Source: Nanobdellota archaeon
GTDB lineage: Archaea; Nanobdellota; Nanobdellia; Woesearchaeales; WJIZ01
Assembly: GCA_023140175.1 (NCBI GenBank)
Contig: JAGLMD010000008.1
Coordinates: 1 to 36,231 of the forward strand
Direction of reading: 5' to 3'
Length of the DNA: 36,231 bases
Shown: piece by piece, positions 27,655 through 35,513 of the stretch
How the letters are laid out: each line of letters opens with the position of its first letter
Numbering within the stretch: position 1 is the first letter of the stretch
Program-made: the position numbers and the translations under genes
The notes under the pieces: model-generated
Database searches by the model: none
Told to the model about the DNA's origin: nothing
Seen by the model: the letters and a program-made list of their open reading frames with translations, nothing else

Positions 27655-28071
27655 ATGGAAATTACAATTAAAGAAAAATTGGTTGCAGGAATGACACTTA
27701 TAGTTGCTATTCTTGCAGGATTCGGTGGAAGTGAATATATCGATCAAGATATATTAGAAGATACTTATGTATGTACGACAAATGATTTGATATCATATTG
27801 TCCGGGTAATCCTTCACATATAAACTCATTGAGTTCAACAGCTAAAAGTTGTTATTATGTCAATGATGTAGGTGAAAATAAATATAAACGCTGTTTAAAC
27901 GGCTATTTTCAACCAATAACAGATTATGCGGAAGATAGAGGCATCAATCCAGATACATTGATAAAAGAACAGTTAAATGTTGAAGCAGTTATATCTGAAC
28001 CTATTGATAAAAAAGTAGATATCGGAATAAAACATTATGTCTGCTCTCCACAAGGATGCGTATCAAAATAA
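27655..28071 (+). CDS. Membrane protein with Cys-rich outer domain
   Basis: A 138-residue protein from ATG 27655 (AAGGTGATAATG; spacing favours 27655 over 27652). A transmembrane helix at ~8-26 (LVAGMTLIVAILAGFGGSEY) is followed by an outer domain with six cysteines (VCTTNDLISYC, SCYYVND, RCLNG, VCSPQGC), probably disulfide-bonded. It lies next to the exported fibre gene and may work with it at the cell surface. Confidence 0.6.
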   Translation: MEITIKEKLVAGMTLIVAILAGFGGSEYIDQDILEDTYVCTTNDLISYCPGNPSHINSLSSTAKSCYYVNDVGENKYKRCLNGYFQPITDYAEDRGINPDTLIKEQLNVEAVISEPIDKKVDIGIKHYVCSPQGCVSK

Positions 28072-28098
28072 TGATCAAACCAACATATTGGTGATATT

Positions 28099-28596
28099 AT
28101 GAACTTTATAAACAATACTAAAAATGATTCTAAGATTAAAATCATGGATAAGAAAGAAAAACTTGGATTCAGATGGATAACTGTAAAAGTAGGCACAGAA
28201 GTAGATCTTCCTCAAGAGACTGGTGAAAGAGAAAATTTTACTCATTCAAAATCTAAAAGTATTATAGAGGTCATTGGGAATAGATTAAAAAAAAGTACTA
28301 AAGAAAAATCAAATAAAAATAAATCTGATGACAAACTAAAAGATAATGCTGAAAAGGAACTAGATGAATATAAACAAAAACTAAGTTCAATCAATGGTAT
28401 TGGCGCAAGAATTGTGGAAGATATCGTAAAGGGATATCCAACTGAAGAATCATTGGTAAAAGCAATAGATTCAAAAGAGCACCTGCCGTTCAGGAATGAT
28501 ATTGTTGATAAGTTATGTGTTGTATTTGGAAAAGATTCTACATCTGATGATGATGATGAAGAAAAAGATATAGATAAAACAAAAGATGATGAATGA
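28099..28596 (+). CDS. Helix-hairpin-helix protein, head-completion region
   Basis: A 165-residue protein from ATG 28099 (TTGGTGATATT). A short N-terminal beta part (FRWITVKVGTEVDLP) and Lys-rich linker lead to a helix-hairpin-helix (LSSINGIGARIVEDIVKGYPTEESLVKAI) at ~95-125, and a very acidic end (DDDDEEKD). Proteins of this kind often precede the head-tail adaptor in phage genomes. The HhH may touch DNA at the portal. Confidence 0.6.
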   Translation: MNFINNTKNDSKIKIMDKKEKLGFRWITVKVGTEVDLPQETGERENFTHSKSKSIIEVIGNRLKKSTKEKSNKNKSDDKLKDNAEKELDEYKQKLSSINGIGARIVEDIVKGYPTEESLVKAIDSKEHLPFRNDIVDKLCVVFGKDSTSDDDDEEKDIDKTKDDE

Positions 28597-29411
28597 TGAG
28601 TTATATATCTGTGACTTCGGTACGAGCAGCATGCGGTGCTCCAACTGCATTAGTCACAGATACAGTCATAACACAATTCATCACAGAAGTGGAAAACCTG
28701 ACAGGTAAATGGTTGAATGCTGCATTTGAGCCGACAAGAAGGATAGATATATTGGACGGCAATGGTCTTCCATATTTCTATGCTATGAAAAATCCTTTAC
28801 TTTCGGTCAGAAAATTAACAAGTGATGGTACGGAATTAACATTATCTGATCTGCATATATACAAGAACTCCGGAAAGATAGCTTTATCTGGCGATTCTGA
28901 CTTAAGTTCTTTTGTTGCAGAATCAAGAAGTGTAATCTGTGAATATTATCATGGTTGGGTTGAATATTCAACAACTACAACTGATACAGATACAGCATCA
29001 ACTGCTGGATCATCTGTTGCATTATCGGTTGATAGTGAATCAGGTTTTTCAGCCGATGATTGGATAGAAATAATTGGTAATGATGGATATCAAGAAAGTG
29101 CAAAGATAACTGCAACCGGTACAGGAGAAATAACTGTAGATATATTGATGTATAGTCATGAGAGCGGATCAATTATAACTAAATTACAAATCCCTGAATA
29201 TATAAAACGGTTCATGGAATTGGAAGCAGGTATATGTGTGGCTATAAATGCTATGGGTTCAACATATACGTTCAATACATCTTATACTATTGGAGACTTC
29301 ACTACAAACCTTGGAGTTCCGTATCCACATTTTCAGACACAGTTTACTAATATGGTAAAAGAAAGAGACGGGCTTGTAAGGAAATTAAGGCCCAGAATGG
29401 GTATAAGGTGA
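28593..29411 (+). CDS. Head-tail connector / adaptor protein with beta insert
   Basis: A 272-residue protein; its start overlaps the upstream stop (ATGATGAG; 28593 or 28596). The N-terminus SVTSVRAACGAP-TALVTDTVITQFITEVENLTGKWLN is the helical start of gp6/gp15-type adaptors, with FEPTRRIDILDGNG as a following strand. Residues ~125-200 are an inserted Ser/Thr-rich beta domain. The C-terminal helices (IPEYIKRFMELEAGICVAINAMG) close the adaptor fold. It forms the ring under the portal. Confidence 0.65.
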   Translation: MMSYISVTSVRAACGAPTALVTDTVITQFITEVENLTGKWLNAAFEPTRRIDILDGNGLPYFYAMKNPLLSVRKLTSDGTELTLSDLHIYKNSGKIALSGDSDLSSFVAESRSVICEYYHGWVEYSTTTTDTDTASTAGSSVALSVDSESGFSADDWIEIIGNDGYQESAKITATGTGEITVDILMYSHESGSIITKLQIPEYIKRFMELEAGICVAINAMGSTYTFNTSYTIGDFTTNLGVPYPHFQTQFTNMVKERDGLVRKLRPRMGIR

Positions 29412-29416
29412 TTAAG

Positions 29417-29644
29417 ATTACATGGGATGACAGTAAAGTAGCGAATGATAATTTTCCGAGTGTGGATTATAATGCTATGGTAACAGATCAGAAAACTAGA
29501 TCTATCAGAAGTACTGGTGCTGGCGCACCGTCAACAGCTCCGGCAAATACTGGAGACATTTATATTGACACGACAAATAAGAAGATGTATATTGCTATGG
29601 GAACTTCTGCAGCAAGTGATTGGAAGAAGGTGGTATCACAATGA
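29417..29644 (+). CDS. Small fibre-type structural protein; start uncertain (ATT or GTG)
   Basis: The frame runs to TAA/TGA at 29644. GTG 29408 lies inside the ribosome binding site AAGGTGAT itself; ATT 29417 sits 4 nt after GGTGAT, exactly where ATG falls in neighbours. The product is 75-78 residues and ends STAPANTGDIYIDTTNKKMYIAMG...WKKVVSQ. The motif G-x-I-Y-x-D-T-T-N-K-x-Y recurs at the C-terminus of the next gene, so both belong to the same fibre family. Confidence 0.55.
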   Translation: MTWDDSKVANDNFPSVDYNAMVTDQKTRSIRSTGAGAPSTAPANTGDIYIDTTNKKMYIAMGTSAASDWKKVVSQ

Positions 29645-32154
29645 ATATGAAATATGTAATATTTATTACAATGTTAGTGATGTGTTCGCTTGTATATGGA
29701 TCTCCATATCTTGTGGATGAAAACATGAACATGCTTGAGAATGATGTTTATAATGCAACTAATATCAATTCAACAAATGTAAATGCAACTACTATATATG
29801 GAACAACAATTTATCAAAATAATAATATCGTGCTTGATTCAAGTAATGAGAGTAGTATGAATGTCAATAGCAGTGTATATTGGGGCAGTTATGATACTGT
29901 TTCAGATTTGAATAATCTTATATTATCTCATTGGGATAACATAACTAGCAAGTTCATCACCGCAGTTGATGAGATTTATATAAATATGATCGGGACTACT
30001 GCAACACTTAATGAGACAAAACTAAACGAAAGTATCCGGGTTATAGACACTGCAACTAATACAAGTATGGCAACTTATGTTGACGGAAAATTTATTGGAA
30101 AGACAGACAATTTCGTTGGTGATGTGTCTGGTACTTATGATGCCAATATTGTTGCAGACAACAGCCATCTCCATGACGCTGAGAACATTACTAATCCTCC
30201 TGCTGCATGCCCTAGTTATTCTGCAATCACTGCATTCAATACAAATTTCAGTTCTGCCACTTGTTCTGATTGGTGGGTTGATATCAATGGCGATACATGG
30301 ACGGGATCTATGGATGCCGGTAGTAATGATATAACTAATATTGATGATACCAATTCAACAGAATTTTATCAGGGAACTAATAAGGTGCTTGATGTTTCAT
30401 CATATATACAATCTGATAAGTTACGCGGGACTCCGGTATCATGTAGTGCAGGATATTATATGACAACTTTTGAGGGTGCTAATTCAACTTGTGTTTCTGC
30501 AATGCGGACTACAGGGGAAAATGTAACTGGTAATTATAATCTTTCTGGAATACTTGAAATTGATGATGATGATAATAAATTGCGGTCAAAAGTATATACT
30601 ATAATTGATCAGAATACTGATGAATATGGGTTAGCAATTGATTCTGAGGCAACAACATCTGGAAAATATGCATTAGACATAAGTACTGGACAAGGAGCTA
30701 GTGCATTACGAATTTTAGACGGCGCTTATAGTTCTTATTATCTTGGTGTACCTGCAAATGGTGGTGTTGGCGGTTCAACATATTCTTTACGAAATCTTGC
30801 ATCTGCTGATACAAATATACCTGTGATGATGGTTATAAATGATCATGCAGGTGATGATCAAGCAAGTCTAAAGAATCAGAATGATGGATCAGGTAATAAT
30901 TTTGAATGTGTCAATTCCGGTACTGGCGCTTGCCTTGATGCTGGCACAAAAGATATTATCAATGTTGATGATATCAATGCAACAGAATTTTATCAGGGTA
31001 CAAACAAGGTGCTTGATGCTGCATCTTTGAGTGAAAATAGTCCTTATCTTACTCTTGCAAACAATGTGTTTGGTTTTGTTGAAAGTTATCTTAATGGTAC
31101 TATTGATGATAGAAGTATATCCTTAGAGACAGATCCTTATTGGACTGCAAATCAATCAAGTTATTCAACAAAAACTGTTGCTGATACTTTGTATGCTCCG
31201 ATAAATTATGGTGATGACTGGAACAAGACTTATGCTGATACATTATATCGTGCTGAATCTTGGGACAATCTCACAGGCATCCCTCATGCAACACCGTCAA
31301 ACGGTGATGTGACACATTTCAGTCTTGCAGACGAAATCTATGATTGGGTAATCGGATTAGGATATTCAACAACAACTGGAACTGTGACAAGTGTAGCAAC
31401 GACTGCACCTATATCTGGTGGCACTATCACAAGCACAGGAACAATCAGTTTGGCAACTGCTACTCCAAGTGATGGTGATACAACCCATGCTTCGACTGCA
31501 GACCATATATGGAACTGGGCAGTCGGAAGATGGCTTGACAGTTCAAAGTTACGCAGCACGCCTGCCGAATGTTCAGCCGGAAATTATATGACACGGTATG
31601 AAGGAGCCAATTCTACATGCGTGGCAGCTGTCAGGACTACCGGTGACACTATCACAGGAACCGTAACGATTGATCAGGACACTGATGCTATCAGTCTTAA
31701 TATAGACAGTGAAGCTACATCTAATCATCTTATATTTACAACAAAAACTGACGCAAATACTGGCTCATGTTTTTGGGGTCAGGATGATAGCGCTACTACA
31801 ATTACAAAGCTTATCGGTAGTAAAGCAACATCATCTGGTTCTAATCTATTCCTAAGAAATTTGGCAAGTGCTAACACTACTGGTCCAGTAGTACAGATTG
31901 AACAGGATAATGCAGGCGATGATCAAAATGCTCTGAACCTACAGAACGATGGATCCGGAAACGGGATATTTGTCGATGGCGCTAATGGTATAGGTATAAA
32001 AATAGATACAGAGGGAAATGAACCGCCAATAGTTCTTATGACAAATGCAACAGGAGTTACTTGTGATGCTGCAAATGAAGGAGGGATATATTTTGATACT
32101 ACGACAAACAAGCATTATGGTTGCGATGGAACAAGCTGGAATGCGTTTTATTGA
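29641..32154 (+). CDS. Large exported fibre/adhesin-like protein with internal duplications
   Basis: An 837-residue protein. ATG 29641 (or 29647) is followed by a signal peptide (MKYVIFITMLVMCSLVYG). The body consists of repeated strand-rich modules: TEFYQGTNKVLD twice (about 239 and 448), KLR-x-TP-x-x-CSAG-Y/NYMT...EGANSTCV twice (~258, ~638), and LRNLASA...AGDDQ-x-x-L twice (~380, ~740). It ends with GGIYFDTTTNKHYGCDG. Module pairs each carry two Cys. Tail fibres of this kind bind surfaces, but the signal peptide implies export by the infected cell. Confidence 0.65.
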   Translation: MNMKYVIFITMLVMCSLVYGSPYLVDENMNMLENDVYNATNINSTNVNATTIYGTTIYQNNNIVLDSSNESSMNVNSSVYWGSYDTVSDLNNLILSHWDNITSKFITAVDEIYINMIGTTATLNETKLNESIRVIDTATNTSMATYVDGKFIGKTDNFVGDVSGTYDANIVADNSHLHDAENITNPPAACPSYSAITAFNTNFSSATCSDWWVDINGDTWTGSMDAGSNDITNIDDTNSTEFYQGTNKVLDVSSYIQSDKLRGTPVSCSAGYYMTTFEGANSTCVSAMRTTGENVTGNYNLSGILEIDDDDNKLRSKVYTIIDQNTDEYGLAIDSEATTSGKYALDISTGQGASALRILDGAYSSYYLGVPANGGVGGSTYSLRNLASADTNIPVMMVINDHAGDDQASLKNQNDGSGNNFECVNSGTGACLDAGTKDIINVDDINATEFYQGTNKVLDAASLSENSPYLTLANNVFGFVESYLNGTIDDRSISLETDPYWTANQSSYSTKTVADTLYAPINYGDDWNKTYADTLYRAESWDNLTGIPHATPSNGDVTHFSLADEIYDWVIGLGYSTTTGTVTSVATTAPISGGTITSTGTISLATATPSDGDTTHASTADHIWNWAVGRWLDSSKLRSTPAECSAGNYMTRYEGANSTCVAAVRTTGDTITGTVTIDQDTDAISLNIDSEATSNHLIFTTKTDANTGSCFWGQDDSATTITKLIGSKATSSGSNLFLRNLASANTTGPVVQIEQDNAGDDQNALNLQNDGSGNGIFVDGANGIGIKIDTEGNEPPIVLMTNATGVTCDAANEGGIYFDTTTNKHYGCDGTSWNAFY

Positions 32155-32163
32155 GTTGATCAT

Positions 32164-32667
32164 ATGACATTAGTAATAACTAAATTTGATGATACTGATA
32201 ACAATAATGTCACATTTGATTATTCTAAGTTTGATTATTTCTTTGATGATGCTACATTCCCTACTGATGTAGCTACAGATTTTGATGATGTATTGCTTGA
32301 AATCGGTGCTGGATTCAGTGTAACTAGACAGACTACAACAGAAGATACAACTGGAAAGACTACAGCAGTATCAGATTCATCATTCAATATCTATGCATAT
32401 ATTGTAGATATAACTAAAAAAGATCGACAAGTTCATGAGATGGGTCTAGCAGTACCCGGAAACAGGATATTATATCTAAAACCAGTATATACTATTACTT
32501 CAGCAGGTGTTGATACTGAATATGTCGTCAAGGAAGGCGATATATTCACTGACAGAAACGATTATAGTTGGAAAGTCATAACAATCATCCATGAGCCTTA
32601 TATATCTGGGACGCAGATATATAAAAAAGTTGTAGTACAAAATATAGGATTGGCAGGATCACCATGA
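32164..32667 (+). CDS. Head closure-like protein
   Basis: A 167-residue protein, ATG 32164 after GAGTTGATC. Its middle (SDSSFNIYAYIVDITKKDRQVHEMGLAVPGNRILYLKPVY, VKEGDIFTDRNDYSWKVITI) has the beta-barrel pattern of phage head closure proteins that report 'G-D-x-I-x-D' and W-K-V strands. Its place between adaptor and gp10-like protein supports this. Moderate certainty. Confidence 0.5.
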   Translation: MTLVITKFDDTDNNNVTFDYSKFDYFFDDATFPTDVATDFDDVLLEIGAGFSVTRQTTTEDTTGKTTAVSDSSFNIYAYIVDITKKDRQVHEMGLAVPGNRILYLKPVYTITSAGVDTEYVVKEGDIFTDRNDYSWKVITIIHEPYISGTQIYKKVVVQNIGLAGSP

Positions 32668-33104
32668 ACTTCAGTTTTGATATTCAATTGACGGGTTTAA
32701 ATGAATCAAAAGAAAAAGTGATTAAAGATCAGAAAAAAGTATTATGGTTAGCAATGCACAAAATGTGGGCATTAATGTTAAATCGTGTTCCTGTTGATAC
32801 TGGCCATCTAAAGAGTTCTATACATATAGATCCTAAAAGTCAAGGATTCAATACATACACGATAGCGACAGGCGTGAAGTACGCAGTTGATATTGAATAC
32901 GGGACATCCCCTCATCACATAAATCTTGTAGACCTGAAAAGCTGGAGCAGACGGAAGCTCGGTGATGAGAATCTTGCTGGAGCTGTGCAGCAGAAGATTG
33001 CTGAGAAAGGTACTGATGCACAAGTTTTCTTCAGGAATTCTATCGCTGAAGTAAAAACTGTATGGTTGCCATTATATTGGGCAAAAGTTCAAGCTCAACA
33101 ATAA
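32664..33104 (+). CDS. HK97 gp10-like tail completion protein
   Basis: A 146-residue protein that overlaps the upstream stop (ATGA). It shows the family's core: R-V-P-V-D-T-G-H-L-K-S-S-I (~49-61), then Y-A-V-D-I-E-Y-G-T-S-P-H-H (~81-93) and L-x-x-W-S-R. Gp10-like proteins act in head-tail joining or tail completion. Followed by a new promoter. Confidence 0.8.
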   Translation: MNFSFDIQLTGLNESKEKVIKDQKKVLWLAMHKMWALMLNRVPVDTGHLKSSIHIDPKSQGFNTYTIATGVKYAVDIEYGTSPHHINLVDLKSWSRRKLGDENLAGAVQQKIAEKGTDAQVFFRNSIAEVKTVWLPLYWAKVQAQQ

Positions 33105-33174
33105 AAAAACTTAAAAGGGAATAGTATTAAATTATATTTGCCAAGAGGCCTTATAGTTCCAAGAGGAAAGTAGT
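33103..33174 (+). promoter_or_regulatory. Tail-operon promoter
   Basis: AAAAAAACTTAAAAGG (33103-33118) resembles the late promoters at 20562 and 22871. The leader before ATG 33175 is longer here and contains AGAGGAAAG as ribosome binding site. Confidence 0.4.
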
Positions 33175-33876
33175 ATGTACATAAATCCAAAATTAATAAT
33201 TTCAGATTTCCTTCGAGAAAATTTGGTAGACCCGAGAGATAGAGCTGAAGATACAAATACAGAAAACTTGACAGCGACAGCATCACAGACTACCTTTTCA
33301 TTGACTGCTCCATCAGGGAGCGTATCATGTGTGACTACAGTTATAGTTGATTCCGTTACAAAGGTCAAATGGCGTGATTATTATCCTGATATAAGGGGTG
33401 AATCTATAATATTCTTCACAGCATTGACTGGCGGAGAAGCTGTAGATGTGACATATAAATATGGTACTTCTAACTGGATTTATGATGATAAACCCAATAC
33501 GAAATTAAGTTCTTCATCATTTCCAAGAATAAATATAATGTTGATTGCAGGTCCAGGAGTAAGACTTGGTAATGTGGACGCTCCTATAATGAGCAGTATT
33601 ACATTCCAGATAGATATATGGGCTAAAGAAAGACAGACCGGACAGATATGGACTATTGATAGCAAAGTATATACTGGGCAGAATCTTGTTGATTATCTTG
33701 CATATAAGATCAATCAAGCTTTTGAAGATAATGAAGATGATCTTTATCCATCATTACATGATTATATTCCGTCACAGTCACCGCCACCGGATCTTCCGTT
33801 CAATATAGAATATCAATGTTTCCACAAAGCTGTGGAGTTCACAATAAATGGTATCAGCGTTGGTACCGTTGAATAA
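33175..33876 (+). CDS. Tail terminator-like protein with beta insert
   Basis: A 233-residue protein between the gp10-like gene and the major tail protein, the normal site of the tail terminator. It begins with a helix (NPKLIISDFLRENL), has an inserted beta domain (~35-105, ATASQTTFSLTAPSG...AVDVTYKYG), then FPRINIMLIAGPG, SSITFQIDIWAKE and VEFTINGIS, matching the alternating pattern of terminator proteins that form a ring at the tube end. Confidence 0.55.
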   Translation: MYINPKLIISDFLRENLVDPRDRAEDTNTENLTATASQTTFSLTAPSGSVSCVTTVIVDSVTKVKWRDYYPDIRGESIIFFTALTGGEAVDVTYKYGTSNWIYDDKPNTKLSSSSFPRINIMLIAGPGVRLGNVDAPIMSSITFQIDIWAKERQTGQIWTIDSKVYTGQNLVDYLAYKINQAFEDNEDDLYPSLHDYIPSQSPPPDLPFNIEYQCFHKAVEFTINGISVGTVE

Positions 33877-33929
33877 TATAAATAATATAAATATGATTAA
33901 TATGATAAATAATATGAGGAGATTATGAT

Positions 33930-34892
33930 ATGGCTTTTACAGAGTACATTTTATCTAAGAGGGAAAGAATGGCATGGAAAGCAGAATCCACTTATGGAAC
34001 TGCTGTCACAGTTGACCAGATAGTTGGTCTTGATTGTGCGATAACACCTGACTTCAGCAAGGGATGGCAGGAAATATTGACTGCCGGTGCAGATAATCTC
34101 AAGGTTCAGTCAAGGATAGTTGCAGCTGATATATTGCCCTATGTGATGAATTTCACACCACATAACTGGCGATGGCTTAAATATCTGATGGCAGTATCTG
34201 ATGGAGATGATTCAGGAATTAAGACTCATACATTCACTATACGGAATACCATACTGAGCTATACTATGGAATGGCAGAAACGACACACTACTAGTCATGT
34301 AATTACTTTAGATGGCAATTTCGTAAAGTCTGCCACTATGTCATGGACAAAGGCAACTGGTGAAGGAAAAGATGGTCTTCTGAAAGTATCAATGAATTGT
34401 GTTGCTCAGGGGTCTGCACAAGGATCTTCAGCAACATCTGTATCAGCAATAACAGATGATCCATTCCTATATAGGAACTGTAAGCTTACTCTTGAAACAA
34501 CAGAGATACCAGAACTCAATAATGGCGAAATGACAATAGATCTCGGCATAACAGAAGAAGATAGCAGATATTGTAACAGTACTCTTGATATGTCTATAGG
34601 AGAACCTATTCCTGGAACTTTCAGGGTATCTGGAAGATTCAATGTCAACATCAAAGATAAGACATATTATGATATGTGGGTATCTGAAGCAGTATTGACT
34701 GGTACAAATACATTATTGTTTGATAGAGATGGTACTGGTGATGACCAAATACTGTTCACATTTTCCGGACTGATAATCCATAAGGGTGTTGCTCCGACAA
34801 AGCTTGAAGGTGGAGCTACAAATGTAGATCTTATCTGGACTGCTTACGGATTTACGTCAGTCGTGAGTCGCGATGCCGTTGCCGTATACTGA
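33930..34892 (+). CDS. Major tail (tube) protein
   Basis: A 320-residue protein with a strong site (GAGGAGATTATGAT) before ATG 33930, fitting high expression. It is the only tube-like protein and no sheath follows, so the tail is probably long and non-contractile. The sequence is two beta-sandwich halves: KRERMAWKAESTYGTAVT at the start, GLLKVSMNCVAQ, NNGEMTIDLGITEEDSRY, FRVSGRFNVNIKDKTYYDMW, and TNVDLIWTAYGF near the end, as in two-domain archaeal-virus and phage tube proteins. Confidence 0.75.
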   Translation: MAFTEYILSKRERMAWKAESTYGTAVTVDQIVGLDCAITPDFSKGWQEILTAGADNLKVQSRIVAADILPYVMNFTPHNWRWLKYLMAVSDGDDSGIKTHTFTIRNTILSYTMEWQKRHTTSHVITLDGNFVKSATMSWTKATGEGKDGLLKVSMNCVAQGSAQGSSATSVSAITDDPFLYRNCKLTLETTEIPELNNGEMTIDLGITEEDSRYCNSTLDMSIGEPIPGTFRVSGRFNVNIKDKTYYDMWVSEAVLTGTNTLLFDRDGTGDDQILFTFSGLIIHKGVAPTKLEGGATNVDLIWTAYGFTSVVSRDAVAVY

Positions 34893-34908
34893 ATTATAGG
34901 TGTAAATT

Positions 34909-35277
34909 ATGTATGAAAACGATTTTGTAAAAGAAGAAATAGTATCCTTTGATCTAGAAGGCAGGAAATTCAAATATCTCCCGACAACCGCAGGTATTGA
35001 GAATGATTGGCTGAATCAGTATATGTATCTTGATGAGAAAGGCAAGCCAATCCATGATTTCGGAAAATTGAATCAATTAAAATTATTACGATTGGTTGAA
35101 GTTCCTTATGATGCAAAAACAATCAATGGCTGTATCGGTATTGAGAAAGAATGGAAAGATCTTAACGATGAACAGAGATGGAAATTATTGAGATCTTTAA
35201 GTGGAAGTATGTTTGATAAGATATTGACTGCTATAACAAATATTGATAAAGGAGAAACAGTCATAAAAAAAAACTAA
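34909..35277 (+). CDS. Tail assembly chaperone (gpG-like)
   Basis: A 122-residue protein directly after the tube gene, with ATAGGTGTAAATT upstream. Helical second half (WKDLNDEQRWKLLRSLSGSMFDKILTAITNI). It ends ...VIKKN followed by TAA. The last codons, A AAA AAC (35268-35274), are a perfect -1 slippery heptamer, so part of the ribosomes should enter the next frame, making a gpGT-like fusion. Such chaperones coat the tape measure during tail assembly. Confidence 0.75.
   Translation: MYENDFVKEEIVSFDLEGRKFKYLPTTAGIENDWLNQYMYLDEKGKPIHDFGKLNQLKLLRLVEVPYDAKTINGCIGIEKEWKDLNDEQRWKLLRSLSGSMFDKILTAITNIDKGETVIKKN
35268..35274 (+). promoter_or_regulatory. -1 ribosomal frameshift site A AAA AAC
   Basis: In the zero frame the heptamer reads A AAA AAC, followed by TAA. 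A -1 slip continues as AAA AAA CTA ATT GAA ATG into the downstream ORF with no stop between. The fusion is 201 residues. Confidence 0.8.
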
Positions 35278-35282
35278 TTGAA

Positions 35283-35513
35283 ATGATCCAGATATGTAAT
35301 CTTAAAGATGGATTTGAGACTACAGATCCTAAGATGTCATTATTGATCTGGAAATATAGATATTTCAAGGCAGGAATTCCTTGTCATATGTTCAGACAAG
35401 AACAAAAACGAGATATACTGGATATAATAGCCATTGATAATGCATTCAATGAAAAGTCTGAAAGAGAAGCTGAAATAAGTGCCCTGATGGGAAAAATTAA
35501 AAGTGGAATGTAA
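35283..35513 (+). CDS. Tail assembly chaperone frameshift extension (gpT-like)
   Basis: 76 residues in the -1 frame relative to the upstream gene. ATG 35283 has no ribosome binding site (CTAATTGAA), which supports expression mainly by frameshifting. The content (KMSLLIWKYRYFKAGIPCHMFRQEQKRDILDI) is helical, as in T-parts of phage chaperones. It overlaps the tape measure start (TAATG at 35511). Confidence 0.75.
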   Translation: MIQICNLKDGFETTDPKMSLLIWKYRYFKAGIPCHMFRQEQKRDILDIIAIDNAFNEKSEREAEISALMGKIKSGM

